Origin: Pectobacterium carotovorum
Lineage (GTDB): Bacteria; Pseudomonadota; Gammaproteobacteria; Enterobacterales; Enterobacteriaceae
Direction: 5' to 3'
Length of the DNA: 64,000 bases
Assembly: GCF_033898505.1 (NCBI RefSeq)
Contig: NZ_JAXAFK010000004.1
Location: 62,001-126,000, forward strand
This document shows positions 49,020 through 58,389 of this stretch, piece after piece. The notes below the pieces were generated by a model. That model did not search any database, was not told the origin of the DNA, and saw only the letters and a list, made by a program, of their open reading frames with translations. How positions within the stretch are numbered: the stretch's first letter is position 1; every line of letters begins with the position of its first letter. A program made the position numbers and the translations under genes.

Positions 49020-49132
49020 TCATTAAGTCACTCATCGTTTTGTAAAAATAACGCAGGCAACAACAACGGTTTGCAACAACAAAATGCTTGTTTTTGCTAT
49101 CTGAATAGGGTGCCATACTGTTATTACCTGTT

Positions 49133-49259
<127 letters not shown>

Positions 49260-49297
49260 GAAAGATTACCTGTTCAAAAACGAGAGAAAGGGATCCC

Positions 49298-49864
49298 ATG
49301 TCGAATGTAATCAAATACCTCGGTGTCGGCTTGCTTGTCGGCCTGCTTGCTGCCTGTGATGGCAAAACGGATGACGCCGCAAAAGCGGGCGCGCAAGATA
49401 AACCTGCCGCAGAAGCCAGCGCGGGTCAGAATATTGAATTAATGGAAGGCAAGATTGCGTTTACCCTGCCCGCCGATATGCGCGACCAGAGCGGCAAAGT
49501 CGGAACGCAGGCGAACAACATGCACGTTTACGCCAATGACAATGGGCAGAAAGCGGTCATCGTGATTCTGGGCGACAACACCACGGAAGAGTTGACCGTG
49601 CTGGCGCAACGTCTGGAAGATCAACAGCGCACGCGTGACGCCAACCTTCAGGTCGTGACCAACAAAACCATCGACGTTGACGGCAAGAAGCTGCAACAGC
49701 TCGACAGCATTATTACCAGCAGCGGGCAGCAGGCTTATTCCTCTGTCGTGTTGGGCAAAGTGGAAAACCAACTGCTGACGTTGCAGATCACGCTGCCAGC
49801 CAGCAATCAGCAACAGGCACAGAGCGAAGCAGAAGGCATCATCCATACCCTGAAGCTGAAATAA
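49298..49864 (+). CDS. dcrB: Lipoprotein DcrB
   Basis: Cell-envelope lipoprotein, 188 residues (E. coli 185), named for a requirement in phage C1 adsorption; its absence also affects lipoprotein maturation in relatives. The lipobox LLAAC ends at Cys20. After a variable Ala/Lys/Asp-rich linker comes the conserved domain with [23 protein letters not shown] and [23 protein letters not shown] precedes the ATG. It converges with yhhS at a shared terminator. Confidence 0.93.
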   Translation: MSNVIKYLGVGLLVGLLAACDGKTDDAAKAGAQDKPAAEASAGQNIELMEGKIAFTLPADMRDQSGKVGTQANNMHVYANDNGQKAVIVILGDNTTEELTVLAQRLEDQQRTRDANLQVVTNKTIDVDGKKLQQLDSIITSSGQQAYSSVVLGKVENQLLTLQITLPASNQQQAQSEAEGIIHTLKLK

Positions 49865-49880
49865 TCGGTATTATCGTCGG

Positions 49881-49914
49881 ACAGTAGCCACCGAGGTGGC
49901 TACTGTTGTTCTCT
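49881..49914. terminator. Terminator between convergent dcrB and yhhS
   Basis: ACAGTAGCCACC (49881-49892), loop GA, GGTGGCTACTGT (49895-49906), a perfect 12-bp stem followed by TGTTCTC on the + strand. It touches the yhhS stop and can serve both strands. Confidence 0.8.
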
Positions 49915-51110
49915 TATACGTTAACGATCCGCTGAGCCAGCCGCCACGTCAGCGCCAGACCGCATAGTCCCAGCAGCGCCGCCGCCAGATAAATAGAGGC
50001 GATACCGGTATAGGCCATCAGCACACCCGCCACCGGCCCGACGACACCCAGCGACAAATCGAGAAATATGGTATAGGTTGCCAGCGCACTGCCTTGATTC
50101 TGCGGCGAGACAGCCTGAACGGCGACAACGCCTAATGCCGGGAACACCAAAGAGAAACCCGCCCCCGCGAGGAATGCGCCGATTTCTGCCATCAGCGGTT
50201 GCGTCGCGCCCCAGACCAGCAGCAACCCCACGATCTCAACCACAAAGCACGCCATCGCCACGCGCAATCCGCCAAATCGCTGAATACTGTTAGGAAACAC
50301 CAGCCGTGCGCCGACAAAAGCACAGCTGAAAATCGTCAGCGTCAGCGCTGCGCCCTCCCAGTTCCGATCGGCATAAAACAGCGTAATAAAGGTGGCGATC
50401 ACGCCAAAACCCGCAGAGGCGATCGCCAGAATAATGCCGTAAACCCAGACTTTCCCCAGCACTTCGCGAAAAGGAATCTTTTTCCCCGGCGCAACCTGCA
50501 CCGCCGGGCGCGGCAGCGCAAGCACAATCGCCACCGCTGCGATCAGGATAATGCACACGGAGAGCAGTTTTAGCCCACCGATATGGTTAAGCCAGACGCC
50601 GAGCGGTGCGCCAATCGCCATCGCGCCGTAGGTGGCAATACCATTCCATGAAATTACGCGTCCGATGTGTCGGGAACCCACCACGCCAACTCCCCAGAGC
50701 GTCGCGCCGGTCCCGGCAAAACTCTGTCCGGCCCCCAGAACGATACGCCCGAGACACAATAACAGCAGCGTAATCACCGGCGAGGCGTCGCTAAAGGCAG
50801 CCAGCAGGTAAAACACCCCGCTCAGCATGACGCCAGCCAGCCCCCAGACGACGATTTTCTTCGGCCCTTTTTCATCGGCGCTACGCCCCGCGTGCGGGCG
50901 GCTCAATAGCGTGGAGAAGTATTGCAGGCTGATCACCAGCCCGGCCCAGAAGGCGCTATAGCCAAGGTGATCGTGCACGTATCCCGGCAGCACCGCCAAC
51001 GGCAGACCAATATTCAAATAGCTGGCGAAGTTGAACGCCACAATTGAAACGATGCGCAGATTAAGGCGCAGACCGCTCAGCGACGGCTCGGATGGGGAAG
51101 GTGTTGGCAT
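49914..51110 (-). CDS. yhhS: MFS transporter YhhS
   Basis: Major-facilitator protein of 398 residues with 12 hydrophobic segments. Family signatures: NFASYLNIGLPLAVLPGYVHD (split; about 27-47), LLSRPHAGRSADEKGPKK (about 68-85, the loop 2-3 motif), and GAGQSFAGTGATLWGVGVVG (about 126-145). Homologues have been linked to efflux of arabinose and glyphosate tolerance in E. coli, but the natural substrate is unknown. Confidence 0.92.
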   Translation of the reverse strand: MPTPSPSEPSLSGLRLNLRIVSIVAFNFASYLNIGLPLAVLPGYVHDHLGYSAFWAGLVISLQYFSTLLSRPHAGRSADEKGPKKIVVWGLAGVMLSGVFYLLAAFSDASPVITLLLLCLGRIVLGAGQSFAGTGATLWGVGVVGSRHIGRVISWNGIATYGAMAIGAPLGVWLNHIGGLKLLSVCIILIAAVAIVLALPRPAVQVAPGKKIPFREVLGKVWVYGIILAIASAGFGVIATFITLFYADRNWEGAALTLTIFSCAFVGARLVFPNSIQRFGGLRVAMACFVVEIVGLLLVWGATQPLMAEIGAFLAGAGFSLVFPALGVVAVQAVSPQNQGSALATYTIFLDLSLGVVGPVAGVLMAYTGIASIYLAAALLGLCGLALTWRLAQRIVNV

Positions 51111-51239
51111 GGAAAATTCACTCGCTTAACGTCCGTGTATGACGTACGTTCAGAAAAACATCGAAAAGTAACATTCTTATATTGTTGGTTATAATCAAGC
51201 TTATGCTAATAAACTAATCCCGAACACAGGAGAAACGCA

Positions 51240-52256
51240 ATGCCTGTACCGGCAGACCCGGATCGCAAATCAACATCGTCACCCCCAGAAGGGGACACAT
51301 CGCCACAGCAACCTCTCTCGTTTCTGGGCAAGAGCAAACGTCTGGCCGCTCGTATTCAGGCAATTCCCAGTGTGGCACACCTGATCCGCGCGGGCGAACG
51401 CTTCAACGATCGCATGGGCAACCAGTTTGGCGCGGCGATTACCTATTTTTCCTTTCTGTCGCTGATCCCGATTCTCATGGTGTCTTTTGCCGCCGTCGGT
51501 TTTGTGCTGGCCTCCAATCCCGATCTGCTGACAGGGCTGATTAACCGCATCGTTAACAGTATCAGCGATCCGAATCTGGCTACTACGCTGAAAAATACCG
51601 TCAACACGGCCGTGCAGCAGCGTACCACCGTCGGGATTACCGGTTTGCTGATCGCGCTCTATTCCGGCATTAGCTGGATGGGAAACCTACGTGAAGCGAT
51701 TCGCGCCCAGTCGCGCGATGTGTGGGAACGGAACCCGAAAGACGAAGAGAAGATTTACTTTCAATACACGCGGGATTTCCTGTCGCTAACGGGCCTGGTC
51801 ATTGCGCTTATCATTACGCTTTTCCTGACTTCCGTTGCTGGCACCGCGCAAAACATGATTGTGACCGCGCTGGGGCTGGATGGCATCGAGTGGTTGCGCC
51901 CCGCGTTGACGCTGATTGCCCTGTCGATCTCCATCTTTGCCAACTATTTGTTATTTCTGTGGATATTCTTCGTTTTACCGCGTCATAAACCCAAGCGCAA
52001 AGCGCTCTTTCGCGGCACGCTGATCGCCGCCGTGGGCTTTGAAGTCATCAAATTCGCGATGACCGTCGCGCTGCCTAAACTGGCCAGCTCGCCTTCTGGT
52101 GCCGCGTTCGGTTCAGTCATTGGCCTGATGGCGTTCTTCTATTTCTTCGCGCGTCTGACGCTCTTTTGCGCCGCCTGGATCGCAACGGCGAACTATAAAG
52201 GCGACACCTCGACAGATCAGAATGAACAAGAGAAAGAACCGCCGTCACCTCGCTAA
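51240..52256 (+). CDS. yhjD: Inner-membrane protein YhjD (YihY/BrkB family)
   Basis: 338-residue protein of the YihY/virulence factor BrkB family, with about six hydrophobic helices. Conserved features include RFNDRMGNQFGAAITYFSF (about 53-71), ISWMGNLREAIRA (about 143-155) and PSGAAFGSVIGLMAFFYFFARL (split; about 288-309). In E. coli, certain yhjD changes bypass the need for Kdo2-lipid A, suggesting a lipid-export role. Extra hydrophilic residues extend the N-terminus (rich in Pro, Ser and Asp). Confidence 0.93.
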   Translation: MPVPADPDRKSTSSPPEGDTSPQQPLSFLGKSKRLAARIQAIPSVAHLIRAGERFNDRMGNQFGAAITYFSFLSLIPILMVSFAAVGFVLASNPDLLTGLINRIVNSISDPNLATTLKNTVNTAVQQRTTVGITGLLIALYSGISWMGNLREAIRAQSRDVWERNPKDEEKIYFQYTRDFLSLTGLVIALIITLFLTSVAGTAQNMIVTALGLDGIEWLRPALTLIALSISIFANYLLFLWIFFVLPRHKPKRKALFRGTLIAAVGFEVIKFAMTVALPKLASSPSGAAFGSVIGLMAFFYFFARLTLFCAAWIATANYKGDTSTDQNEQEKEPPSPR

Positions 52257-52299
52257 AAGCAGCGGGAAAGCACTGGTTTTCCGATCTGCATCATGAAAA

Positions 52300-52317
52300 A
52301 ATAAAACATCGTTTCAA
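52300..52317 (+). promoter_or_regulatory. KdgR-box-like operator upstream of kdgK
   Basis: AATAAAACATCGTTTCAA resembles the KdgR operator of soft-rot bacteria (AATRAAA, five to six bases, TTTCATT-like). KdgR represses pectin-catabolic genes including kdgK and is relieved by 2-keto-3-deoxygluconate. It lies 105-123 bases before the kdgK start, where it could overlap the promoter. Confidence 0.65.
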
Positions 52318-52422
52318 GACTATTGACTCAGTCTCACGTAATGTTGAGACTGACGTTAATTTCCGCGTTTTTTATACCCAATAAACATCAGGTGCAGGGT
52401 ACCTTTTCAAAGGCCAAAAGTG

Positions 52423-53355
52423 ATGACAACTACTAACATTGCCGTAATCGGCGAATGCATGATCGAACTGTCGCAGAAGGGCACGGATCTTAACCGTGGA
52501 TTTGGCGGCGATACGCTGAACACTGCCGTTTACATTGCCCGTCAGGTAAACGCCGATAAGCTGGGCGTGCATTACGTGACCGCACTCGGCACCGATAGCT
52601 TCAGTACCGAAATGGTTGCCGCCTGGCAAAAAGAAGGGGTGAAAACCGACCTGATTCAGCGACTGGACAACAAGTTGCCCGGTTTATACTTCATTGAAAC
52701 TGACGCAAGCGGCGAGCGCACGTTCTACTATTGGCGCAATGACGCCGCTGCCCGCTACTGGCTGGACAGCCCGGAAGCAGAAAAGATCGGTCAGTCACTG
52801 GCACACTTTGACTATCTCTACCTGAGCGGCATCAGTCTGGCGATTCTGAACGCCGAAAGCCGTCAACGTCTCCTCGTCCTGCTGCGCGCCTGCCGCGCCA
52901 ACGGCGGTAAAGTGATTTTTGATAACAACTACCGCCCACGTCTGTGGCAGAGCAAGGAAGAGACGCAACAGGCCTACACCGACATCCTGTCCTGTACGGA
53001 TATTGCTTTCCTGACGCTGGATGACGAAGATATGCTGTGGGGCGCGAAGCCGCTGGAAGCAGTGTTGGAGCGGACGCACAATCTGGGCGTTAGCGAAGTG
53101 GTGATCAAACGCGGCGCGGATTCCTGCATCGTGTCAGAACGTGGACAAGCGCTGGTTGATGTCCCGGCGATCAAACTGCCAAAAGAAAAAGTGGTCGATA
53201 CCACCGCAGCGGGCGATTCTTTCAGCGCAGGCTACCTGTCAGTGCGCCTGAATGGCGGCAGCACGCAGGAAGCGGCACAGCGCGGCCACCTGACGGCCAG
53301 CACGGTCATTCAATACCGTGGCGCGATTATCCCGCTTGAGGCAATGCCTGCATAA
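52423..53355 (+). CDS. kdgK: 2-keto-3-deoxygluconate kinase KdgK
   Basis: PfkB-family kinase that converts KDG to KDG-6-phosphate, a central step in pectin and hexuronate breakdown. I chose the ATG at 52423; a GTG one codon upstream (52420) is also possible. 310 residues against 309 in E. coli. Visible: N-terminal GECMIELSQ, RGFGGDTLNTAVYIAR (about 26-41), and the ATP/catalytic motif DTTAAGDSFSAGYL (about 258-271) with the catalytic Asp. A KdgR-like operator lies upstream. Central to the lifestyle of a pectin-degrading plant pathogen. Confidence 0.96.
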   Translation: MTTTNIAVIGECMIELSQKGTDLNRGFGGDTLNTAVYIARQVNADKLGVHYVTALGTDSFSTEMVAAWQKEGVKTDLIQRLDNKLPGLYFIETDASGERTFYYWRNDAAARYWLDSPEAEKIGQSLAHFDYLYLSGISLAILNAESRQRLLVLLRACRANGGKVIFDNNYRPRLWQSKEETQQAYTDILSCTDIAFLTLDDEDMLWGAKPLEAVLERTHNLGVSEVVIKRGADSCIVSERGQALVDVPAIKLPKEKVVDTTAAGDSFSAGYLSVRLNGGSTQEAAQRGHLTASTVIQYRGAIIPLEAMPA

Positions 53356-53380
53356 ACAGGATGTCGCGTGATAATAAGAT

Positions 53381-53402
53381 AAAGGCCGCAATTGCGGCCT
53401 TT
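53381..53402. terminator. Bidirectional terminator between kdgK and yhjJ
   Basis: AAAGGCCGCAA/TTGCGGCCTTT is a perfect palindrome flanked by A and T runs, placed between two convergent genes. Confidence 0.88.
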
Positions 53403-53422
53403 TCTATTTACAGATTAATAAC

Positions 53423-54940
53423 TTACTGTGCGGCGGGAGCCGTTTCCTGCGGTTTTGCTCCTTCAGGAACGGTCCCTTCAGGCGCAGCAGCAGCCGCGCT
53501 GGCAACCGGCTCGGTCACTGGTGTCATAATCCGGTCGTAGGCTTCCTGCAACGCCTTCATATTCGCTTCCGGCTCGCCGGGCTGTTGGATCAGCATCAGC
53601 GTCGTATCCTGTACCAGCTGCTGGTGCAGTTCCTGGTTCAGCATATCGAGCGTCAGCGCGGACAGATAGGTCTGGCGCAGTTTCTGATACTGCTCGGGAG
53701 CAATATCGACGACACCGTTTTGCTGAGAGCGCAGGCGCTGATCCATCAGGATGTCCGTGCTGGTACGCGCATAAGTGGCAAACAGCTTATTCAGCTCATC
53801 CGTCTTGCGCGCGATTAGCGCATCAAACTCTTGCTGTGTCAGCCCTTTTTCACGCAGCGTCGCCAGCTCACGCGCGATAAACGTCACGCCCGGCTCAACG
53901 CCTTCGCTATTCGGTACATCCATATTAATCGCGCACTGAGAGCGGGTATAAAACACATTGCAATCGAAGCGGAGGTTGTTGCCCTTCAGCGGACTCTTCT
54001 CCAGCACCTGCTGCAAGTGCCAGAACATCGCTTCCCGCGTCATATCGCCCAGCCAGTAGCGAACCAACGCCTGCGATTCACGAATCGGGTGCCACGGGGC
54101 ATCCCACATCAGCGACAGCGTATCCTGCTGGACGTTATTATTCATCAGGCTGATCGCCTGCGTCGGCAGCGGGCTTAACGTCGGTAAGGGCGCTGGAGCT
54201 TCACGTTTCCCTTCCAGCGGGGAGAAGACTTTCCCGATCTGCTCGATCACGCTGCGGTTATCCACATGACCGACGATGTAGAGCGTCATTGCATCTGGCG
54301 TATACCAGGCTTTATAAAATTGTTGGAGCTGTTCGCCATTTAATGGCGGTTTGACGTCCTGAGCAGGATCGTGCGCCAGCAGGGGCGAGCCTTTCAGGCG
54401 ATAGCGCCAGCTCGGATCCTGTGGGTTAATCGGAAAGGTTGCCACCTGATCGGGCACCTTCAGCGCGGCCTGTAGGCTTTTTTCGTCGAACGTCATCTGC
54501 CCTGCGCTTTCCGCCAGCCACGTCAGCGCTTCTTTCAGCAGCTCGGGGCGGTTGTTCGGCAAACTCAGGTTATACGACGTGAAATCGTACGAGATAATGG
54601 CCGGAGGCAGGACGCGGGAACCGTTAGCATCGCGCATCCACATGGACGGTCGCTGAGCTGCGGACAATTTATCGCCGGGCGCTAAGGCCAGACGAGGAAG
54701 AAAATGGGCAAAGCCTACCTGCTGGGCGTTTTCCAGCAGCGACCCGGCATTAACAACCAGACGCAGCTCAACCCGATCGCCGGGGCGCTGTGGTGTGGTT
54801 AATAACTGCCAGGTAAAACCATTATCAAGCTTACCCTGCTGCCAGGCAGGATCGGGCTGTAGTGCTTCAGCCTGCACGCTGCTGCTGACCACGGCCAGCA
54901 ACAAACCACCAACGAAAAGCGCCTTTTTGGTGCCCTGCAT
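53423..54940 (-). CDS. yhjJ: M16-family peptidase-like protein YhjJ, probably inactive
   Basis: Periplasmic M16 (insulinase-like) relative of 505 residues (E. coli 498), with a signal peptide (MQGTKKALFVGGLLLAVV, cut near SSVQAEA). The zinc motif HXXEH of active M16 enzymes is replaced by HFLPR (about residue 83-87), lacking the catalytic Glu and second His, so a catalytic role is unlikely and a chaperone or structural role is possible. Conserved LPNNRPELLKEAL and WYTPDAMTLYIVG. The C-terminus is Ala/Pro-rich. Converges with kdgK. Confidence 0.92.
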   Translation of the reverse strand: MQGTKKALFVGGLLLAVVSSSVQAEALQPDPAWQQGKLDNGFTWQLLTTPQRPGDRVELRLVVNAGSLLENAQQVGFAHFLPRLALAPGDKLSAAQRPSMWMRDANGSRVLPPAIISYDFTSYNLSLPNNRPELLKEALTWLAESAGQMTFDEKSLQAALKVPDQVATFPINPQDPSWRYRLKGSPLLAHDPAQDVKPPLNGEQLQQFYKAWYTPDAMTLYIVGHVDNRSVIEQIGKVFSPLEGKREAPAPLPTLSPLPTQAISLMNNNVQQDTLSLMWDAPWHPIRESQALVRYWLGDMTREAMFWHLQQVLEKSPLKGNNLRFDCNVFYTRSQCAINMDVPNSEGVEPGVTFIARELATLREKGLTQQEFDALIARKTDELNKLFATYARTSTDILMDQRLRSQQNGVVDIAPEQYQKLRQTYLSALTLDMLNQELHQQLVQDTTLMLIQQPGEPEANMKALQEAYDRIMTPVTEPVASAAAAAPEGTVPEGAKPQETAPAAQ

Positions 54941-55220
54941 GTGAACCCCTACTCATAGCTATCCAACATAATAATGTGGTTATTGTTGATCATTATGGTG
55001 ACCTTGCGTCTGTCACCGCACACTCTCGTGGATATATCACGGAAAAAATTGAAGACGCGAAGTGTACCATTCCCTTAGACCGCGCGCTTTTGTCTATGTC
55101 ACTCCAGGAGGCGAAATAATCTGCAAAAAAGGCAAAAATAGTTATATTTAACAATATTTTTACGTTTCATGGCGGGTAAGAAAAGCGGGAGAGGCGATTT
55201 GCTTTGACTCGTTGAGAGGC
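54941..55220. promoter_or_regulatory. Intergenic region upstream of yhjJ
   Basis: About 280 bases with no coding frame, containing A/T-rich tracts (near 55120-55165) and presumably the yhjJ promoter. The dctA terminator follows. Confidence 0.4.
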
Positions 55221-55255
55221 AAAAAAATTCCCCACGGTGCGTTAACACCGCAGGG
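55221..55255 (-). terminator. Intrinsic terminator of dctA
   Basis: On the minus strand CGGTG-TTAACG-CACCG with flanking CCC/GGG pairing, followed by AATTTTTTT. It lies 64 bases after the dctA stop. Confidence 0.85.
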
Positions 55256-55318
55256 AACTGATTTAGCAAGCTATACCGGAATGCTCACTGTAACCGGAAT
55301 GATAACTGCATGCTGGAA

Positions 55319-56611
55319 TTACGACTGCGCCGTCGGCGTGGCCGCGTTATCGCTTTTATTGGTGCCGGACAGTTCAGCATCCAGCTTCTTCTCATCCAGC
55401 TCGCGGCAGTATTTCGCTACCACGATGGTCGCAACGCCGTTACCAATCAGGTTGGTCAACGCACGGGCTTCTGACATGAAACGGTCAATACCCAGAATCA
55501 GCGCCAAACCGGCAACAGGCAGATGACCCACAGCAGACAGCGTTGCCGCCAGCACGATGAATCCACTTCCCGTCACGCCCGCTGCACCTTTAGAGGACAG
55601 CAGCAGCACCACCAGCAGGGTAATCTGATGCCAGATGTCCATGTGGCTGTTGGTTGCCTGAGCGATAAATACCGCCGCCATCGTCAGGTAGATAGAGGTA
55701 CCGTCAAGGTTGAACGAGTAACCAGTAGGGATCACCAGACCAACGACAGATTTTTTACAACCGACCTTCTCCATCTTCTCCAGCATACGTGGCAGCACGG
55801 ATTCAGAAGAGGACGTACCCAGCACGATCAGCAGTTCTTCACGGATGTAGCGAATGAATTTGAAGATACTGAAGCCCGTCGCTTTGGCAATACTGCCCAG
55901 CACCAGGAAGATGAACAGAACACAGGTGATGTAGAAGCAGGCGATCAGCTGTCCCAGTTGCACCAGCGTACCGACACCATATTTACCGATGGTGAAGGCC
56001 ATTGCACCGAACGCACCCAGCGGAGCCAGTTTCATGATCATGTTAATGACGCCGAAAATGACCTTGGAGAAGCTGTCGATCACGTCAAAAATCACTTTGC
56101 CTTTTGGCCCTAAGCGATGCAGCGCAAAGCCGAACATCACAGCAAACAGCAGAACCTGCAAGATATTACCGCTGGCAAACGCACCGACCACACTCGCCGG
56201 AATCACGTCCATCAGGAACGGAATCAGACCCTGTTGCGAAGCCTGTTGGGTATAAACCGCCACCGCAGACGCATCAAGCGTACTTGGATCGATGTTCATG
56301 CCCGCGCCAGGTTGCACGATGTTGACCACGACCAGGCCGATAATCAGCGCAATCGTACTCACGATTTCAAAATACAGCAGGGCGACCGCACCAGTACGAC
56401 CGACCGACTTCATGCTTTCCATTCCTGCGATACCGGTAACGACCGTACAGAAGATAACCGGCGCAATAATCATTTTAATTAATTTAACAAACCCATCGCC
56501 CAGAGGCTTCATTTGCTCGCCAAGCTGGGGGTAGAAATGCCCCAACAGTATCCCTATCGTAATGGCGGCAAGAACTTGAAAATAAAGACTTTTAAAAATT
56601 GATGTTTTCAT
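55319..56611 (-). CDS. dctA: C4-dicarboxylate:proton symporter DctA
   Basis: Inner-membrane uptake of succinate, fumarate and malate (also orotate) during aerobic growth. 430 residues (E. coli 428), DAACS family. Signatures: [18 protein letters not shown] (the Ser-rich loop, about 271-288), [19 protein letters not shown] (about 296-314), and [17 protein letters not shown]-terminal tail is hydrophilic. Single gene; in E. coli it is CRP-activated and induced through DcuSR. Confidence 0.96.
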   Translation of the reverse strand: MKTSIFKSLYFQVLAAITIGILLGHFYPQLGEQMKPLGDGFVKLIKMIIAPVIFCTVVTGIAGMESMKSVGRTGAVALLYFEIVSTIALIIGLVVVNIVQPGAGMNIDPSTLDASAVAVYTQQASQQGLIPFLMDVIPASVVGAFASGNILQVLLFAVMFGFALHRLGPKGKVIFDVIDSFSKVIFGVINMIMKLAPLGAFGAMAFTIGKYGVGTLVQLGQLIACFYITCVLFIFLVLGSIAKATGFSIFKFIRYIREELLIVLGTSSSESVLPRMLEKMEKVGCKKSVVGLVIPTGYSFNLDGTSIYLTMAAVFIAQATNSHMDIWHQITLLVVLLLSSKGAAGVTGSGFIVLAATLSAVGHLPVAGLALILGIDRFMSEARALTNLIGNGVATIVVAKYCRELDEKKLDAELSGTNKSDNAATPTAQS

Positions 56612-56930
56612 ACATACGTCCTATGGTGGGGAAAACACAGGAGGGGAATAGGGTACGAAAATGCCGCCTGTGATTGCGCCGGAAAGTAACATTGCAATAA
56701 CAAGCTGAGAATGTTTTATAAGTTTAGTTTGTGAACGGCAGGTTAAAAACAAGAGCTGAATCACGTCAGCAAGAATTATAAAGAAACATCAATGCAATTT
56801 ACTTGTAACAGATGCACATTTTTGCAGCAGAGCAATCCTCTTAAAAACCGCTCAAACCCCCGCCATACGGGGAAGACGCGTTTCAGGAAACCCATCGACA
56901 AAAAGTAACATTTACGTTACCTATGAATAT
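56612..56930 (-). promoter_or_regulatory. dctA promoter region / 3' region of the GGDEF-like gene
   Basis: About 320 A+T-rich bases. No EAL-domain coding sequence remains here, although relatives of the upstream gene would continue into such a domain. The dctA promoter must be here; I could not assign operators confidently. Confidence 0.45.
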
Positions 56931-58118
56931 TCAGGAAGACGCGGTGAGGCAATGAATGCCGCATTTCTTATCGCGCCGCGCCAGCTGCATGGCAAAACGC
57001 GCCTGTGACAACAGCAGCGCTGCCGCCTCTGGCCGAGGATCGGTAATAGTGAGGATACCCACGCTGACAGCCCGCTCAGGCTGGGCGTCCGCAGGTAAAA
57101 AAGGCAGGTTAATCGCCAGCATGACATGTTGTGCCCAATCTTGCGCTTGCCCAGCAGATTCCAGCGTTTTCCCGATGAGGGCGAACTCATCACAATCGAG
57201 ACGTGCCAGATAGGTGGACCCTGCTGCCTCGTGCTGTTCTTCAATCACCGCGCTAAGCTGCGTAGCCAGCGTGGTCATATCGCCCTGCTTACCGGCTGAG
57301 GCACCAAGCCCAAAAACCAGCAGGCTGAACGGGGTAGCATCAGCCAGACGCTGTTCGAGGCGTCGCATAAAATGCGCTTTATCCGGCAACCCCGCCCCTT
57401 CCGTTCCGGCAGCGAGAGACTGCTCCAGCAGTTGTTGATTACGGTTGTAGCTGCGCACCAGCGCACCCAGCTCATCGTCCTGATGCCAGGGCGGCAGCGT
57501 GAGCGGACGGTGGAGCATGGCGTCCGGCGGGAGATTCTGTAACTCGATAATAATCCCACGCAGCGGGTGTATCAGCAGGCGGTTCATGCACCAGGTAATG
57601 GCGATCGACATAATCAACGCCAGTAGCAGGTAAGTTGCCAGCATGGTTGAAAAGGTGCTGACGATAAATTGATACATCCGGTAGGAATCCGCCTGCAAGA
57701 CCAGATGTGCCAGCGGCGCTGAATACTGCGTCTGCGGCGGGGAATAGAGCGGAATAGAAATACGGATCGGCAGCCTGAATACCCGAGCGATCCAGTCTGG
57801 CACCGGGCGTTCTTTCGGGAAATTCGCGTGCAGCGTCTGGAAATCATCCGGCAGCAGCACATCTGCCCGGCTCAGAAAGGCAACCGGTAATAGGCTGTCC
57901 AGAATATTGCCCGCCCGCTGTACTTCACCTTGCAGCACCGCATCCGTCAGCGGTTGACGCACGGAATAGGCGATACTTTCCAGCTGTCTGGCATAGTCTT
58001 CACGGCGCTGATGAACGAAGTGAAAGAGCTGTATGACGATAAACAGGCTGATCGTCACCAGTGCCACGGCAGACACGGCTGTCATCTGTTTAATCGTTAA
58101 TGAACGTCTGAGCCGCAA
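56931..58118 (-). CDS. Membrane protein with HAMP-like and degenerate GGDEF domain; EAL domain absent (YhjK/PdeK-related)
   Basis: 395 residues. It starts with a TM helix (about 12-34), a periplasmic sensor loop (about 38-150), a second helix (about 155-178), a HAMP-like linker (NRLLIHPLRGIIIELQNL) and a GGDEF-like domain (about 245-390). Relatives at this site (E. coli YhjK/PdeK, about 650 residues; HmsP) have GGDEF followed by EAL. Here the GGDEF motif is DCDEF (in ARLDCDEFALIG) and the frame stops right after the GGDEF domain (GIHCLTASS), so neither cyclase nor phosphodiesterase activity is expected. Its position next to bcs suggests c-di-GMP binding or a regulatory role in cellulose synthesis. 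Confidence 0.8.
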   Translation of the reverse strand: MRLRRSLTIKQMTAVSAVALVTISLFIVIQLFHFVHQRREDYARQLESIAYSVRQPLTDAVLQGEVQRAGNILDSLLPVAFLSRADVLLPDDFQTLHANFPKERPVPDWIARVFRLPIRISIPLYSPPQTQYSAPLAHLVLQADSYRMYQFIVSTFSTMLATYLLLALIMSIAITWCMNRLLIHPLRGIIIELQNLPPDAMLHRPLTLPPWHQDDELGALVRSYNRNQQLLEQSLAAGTEGAGLPDKAHFMRRLEQRLADATPFSLLVFGLGASAGKQGDMTTLATQLSAVIEEQHEAAGSTYLARLDCDEFALIGKTLESAGQAQDWAQHVMLAINLPFLPADAQPERAVSVGILTITDPRPEAAALLLSQARFAMQLARRDKKCGIHCLTASS

Positions 58119-58345
58119 GCGCTTTCTCCGTCAACCTTTATGCAGACCTGAATAGATGCGTAGTATAAGGCAGCTTATCGCCGCCTTAACGCTGTTTTCT
58201 ACGGATATTCGGGGGATTTCATCTTAATCCTAGGCTACCCCCAGCAACCGCGGTAACGCGGCCTCAGGATAGGGTATATCCCCTGCATAAGCCAGTGCGG
58301 CTATTCGGTAGCAGACAGAAGGTGGCGGACGCCGCCGGGAGAAGA

Positions 58346-58372
58346 ATCGGGCAAGCTTTTCGCTTGCCCGAT
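58346..58372 (-). terminator. Hairpin after bcsG
   Basis: ATCGGGCAAGC (58346-58356), loop TTTTC, GCTTGCCCGAT (58362-58372), a perfect 11-bp stem, 17 bases after the bcsG stop. On the minus strand it is followed by TCTTCTCC, only moderately T-rich. Confidence 0.6.
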
Positions 58373-58389
58373 CGCGTCACAAGATGAGG

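Noticed and set aside
52371..52404. TATACCC...GGGTA as another copy of the TACCC/GGGTA repeat
   Set aside because: Only the ends match over a few bases, with none of the inner landmarks.
56921..57244. Overlapping minus-strand frame near the 3' end of the GGDEF-like gene, considered as a frameshifted EAL domain
   Set aside because: Its translation shows no EAL-type motifs and lies inside the degenerate GGDEF coding region. The EAL domain is simply absent.
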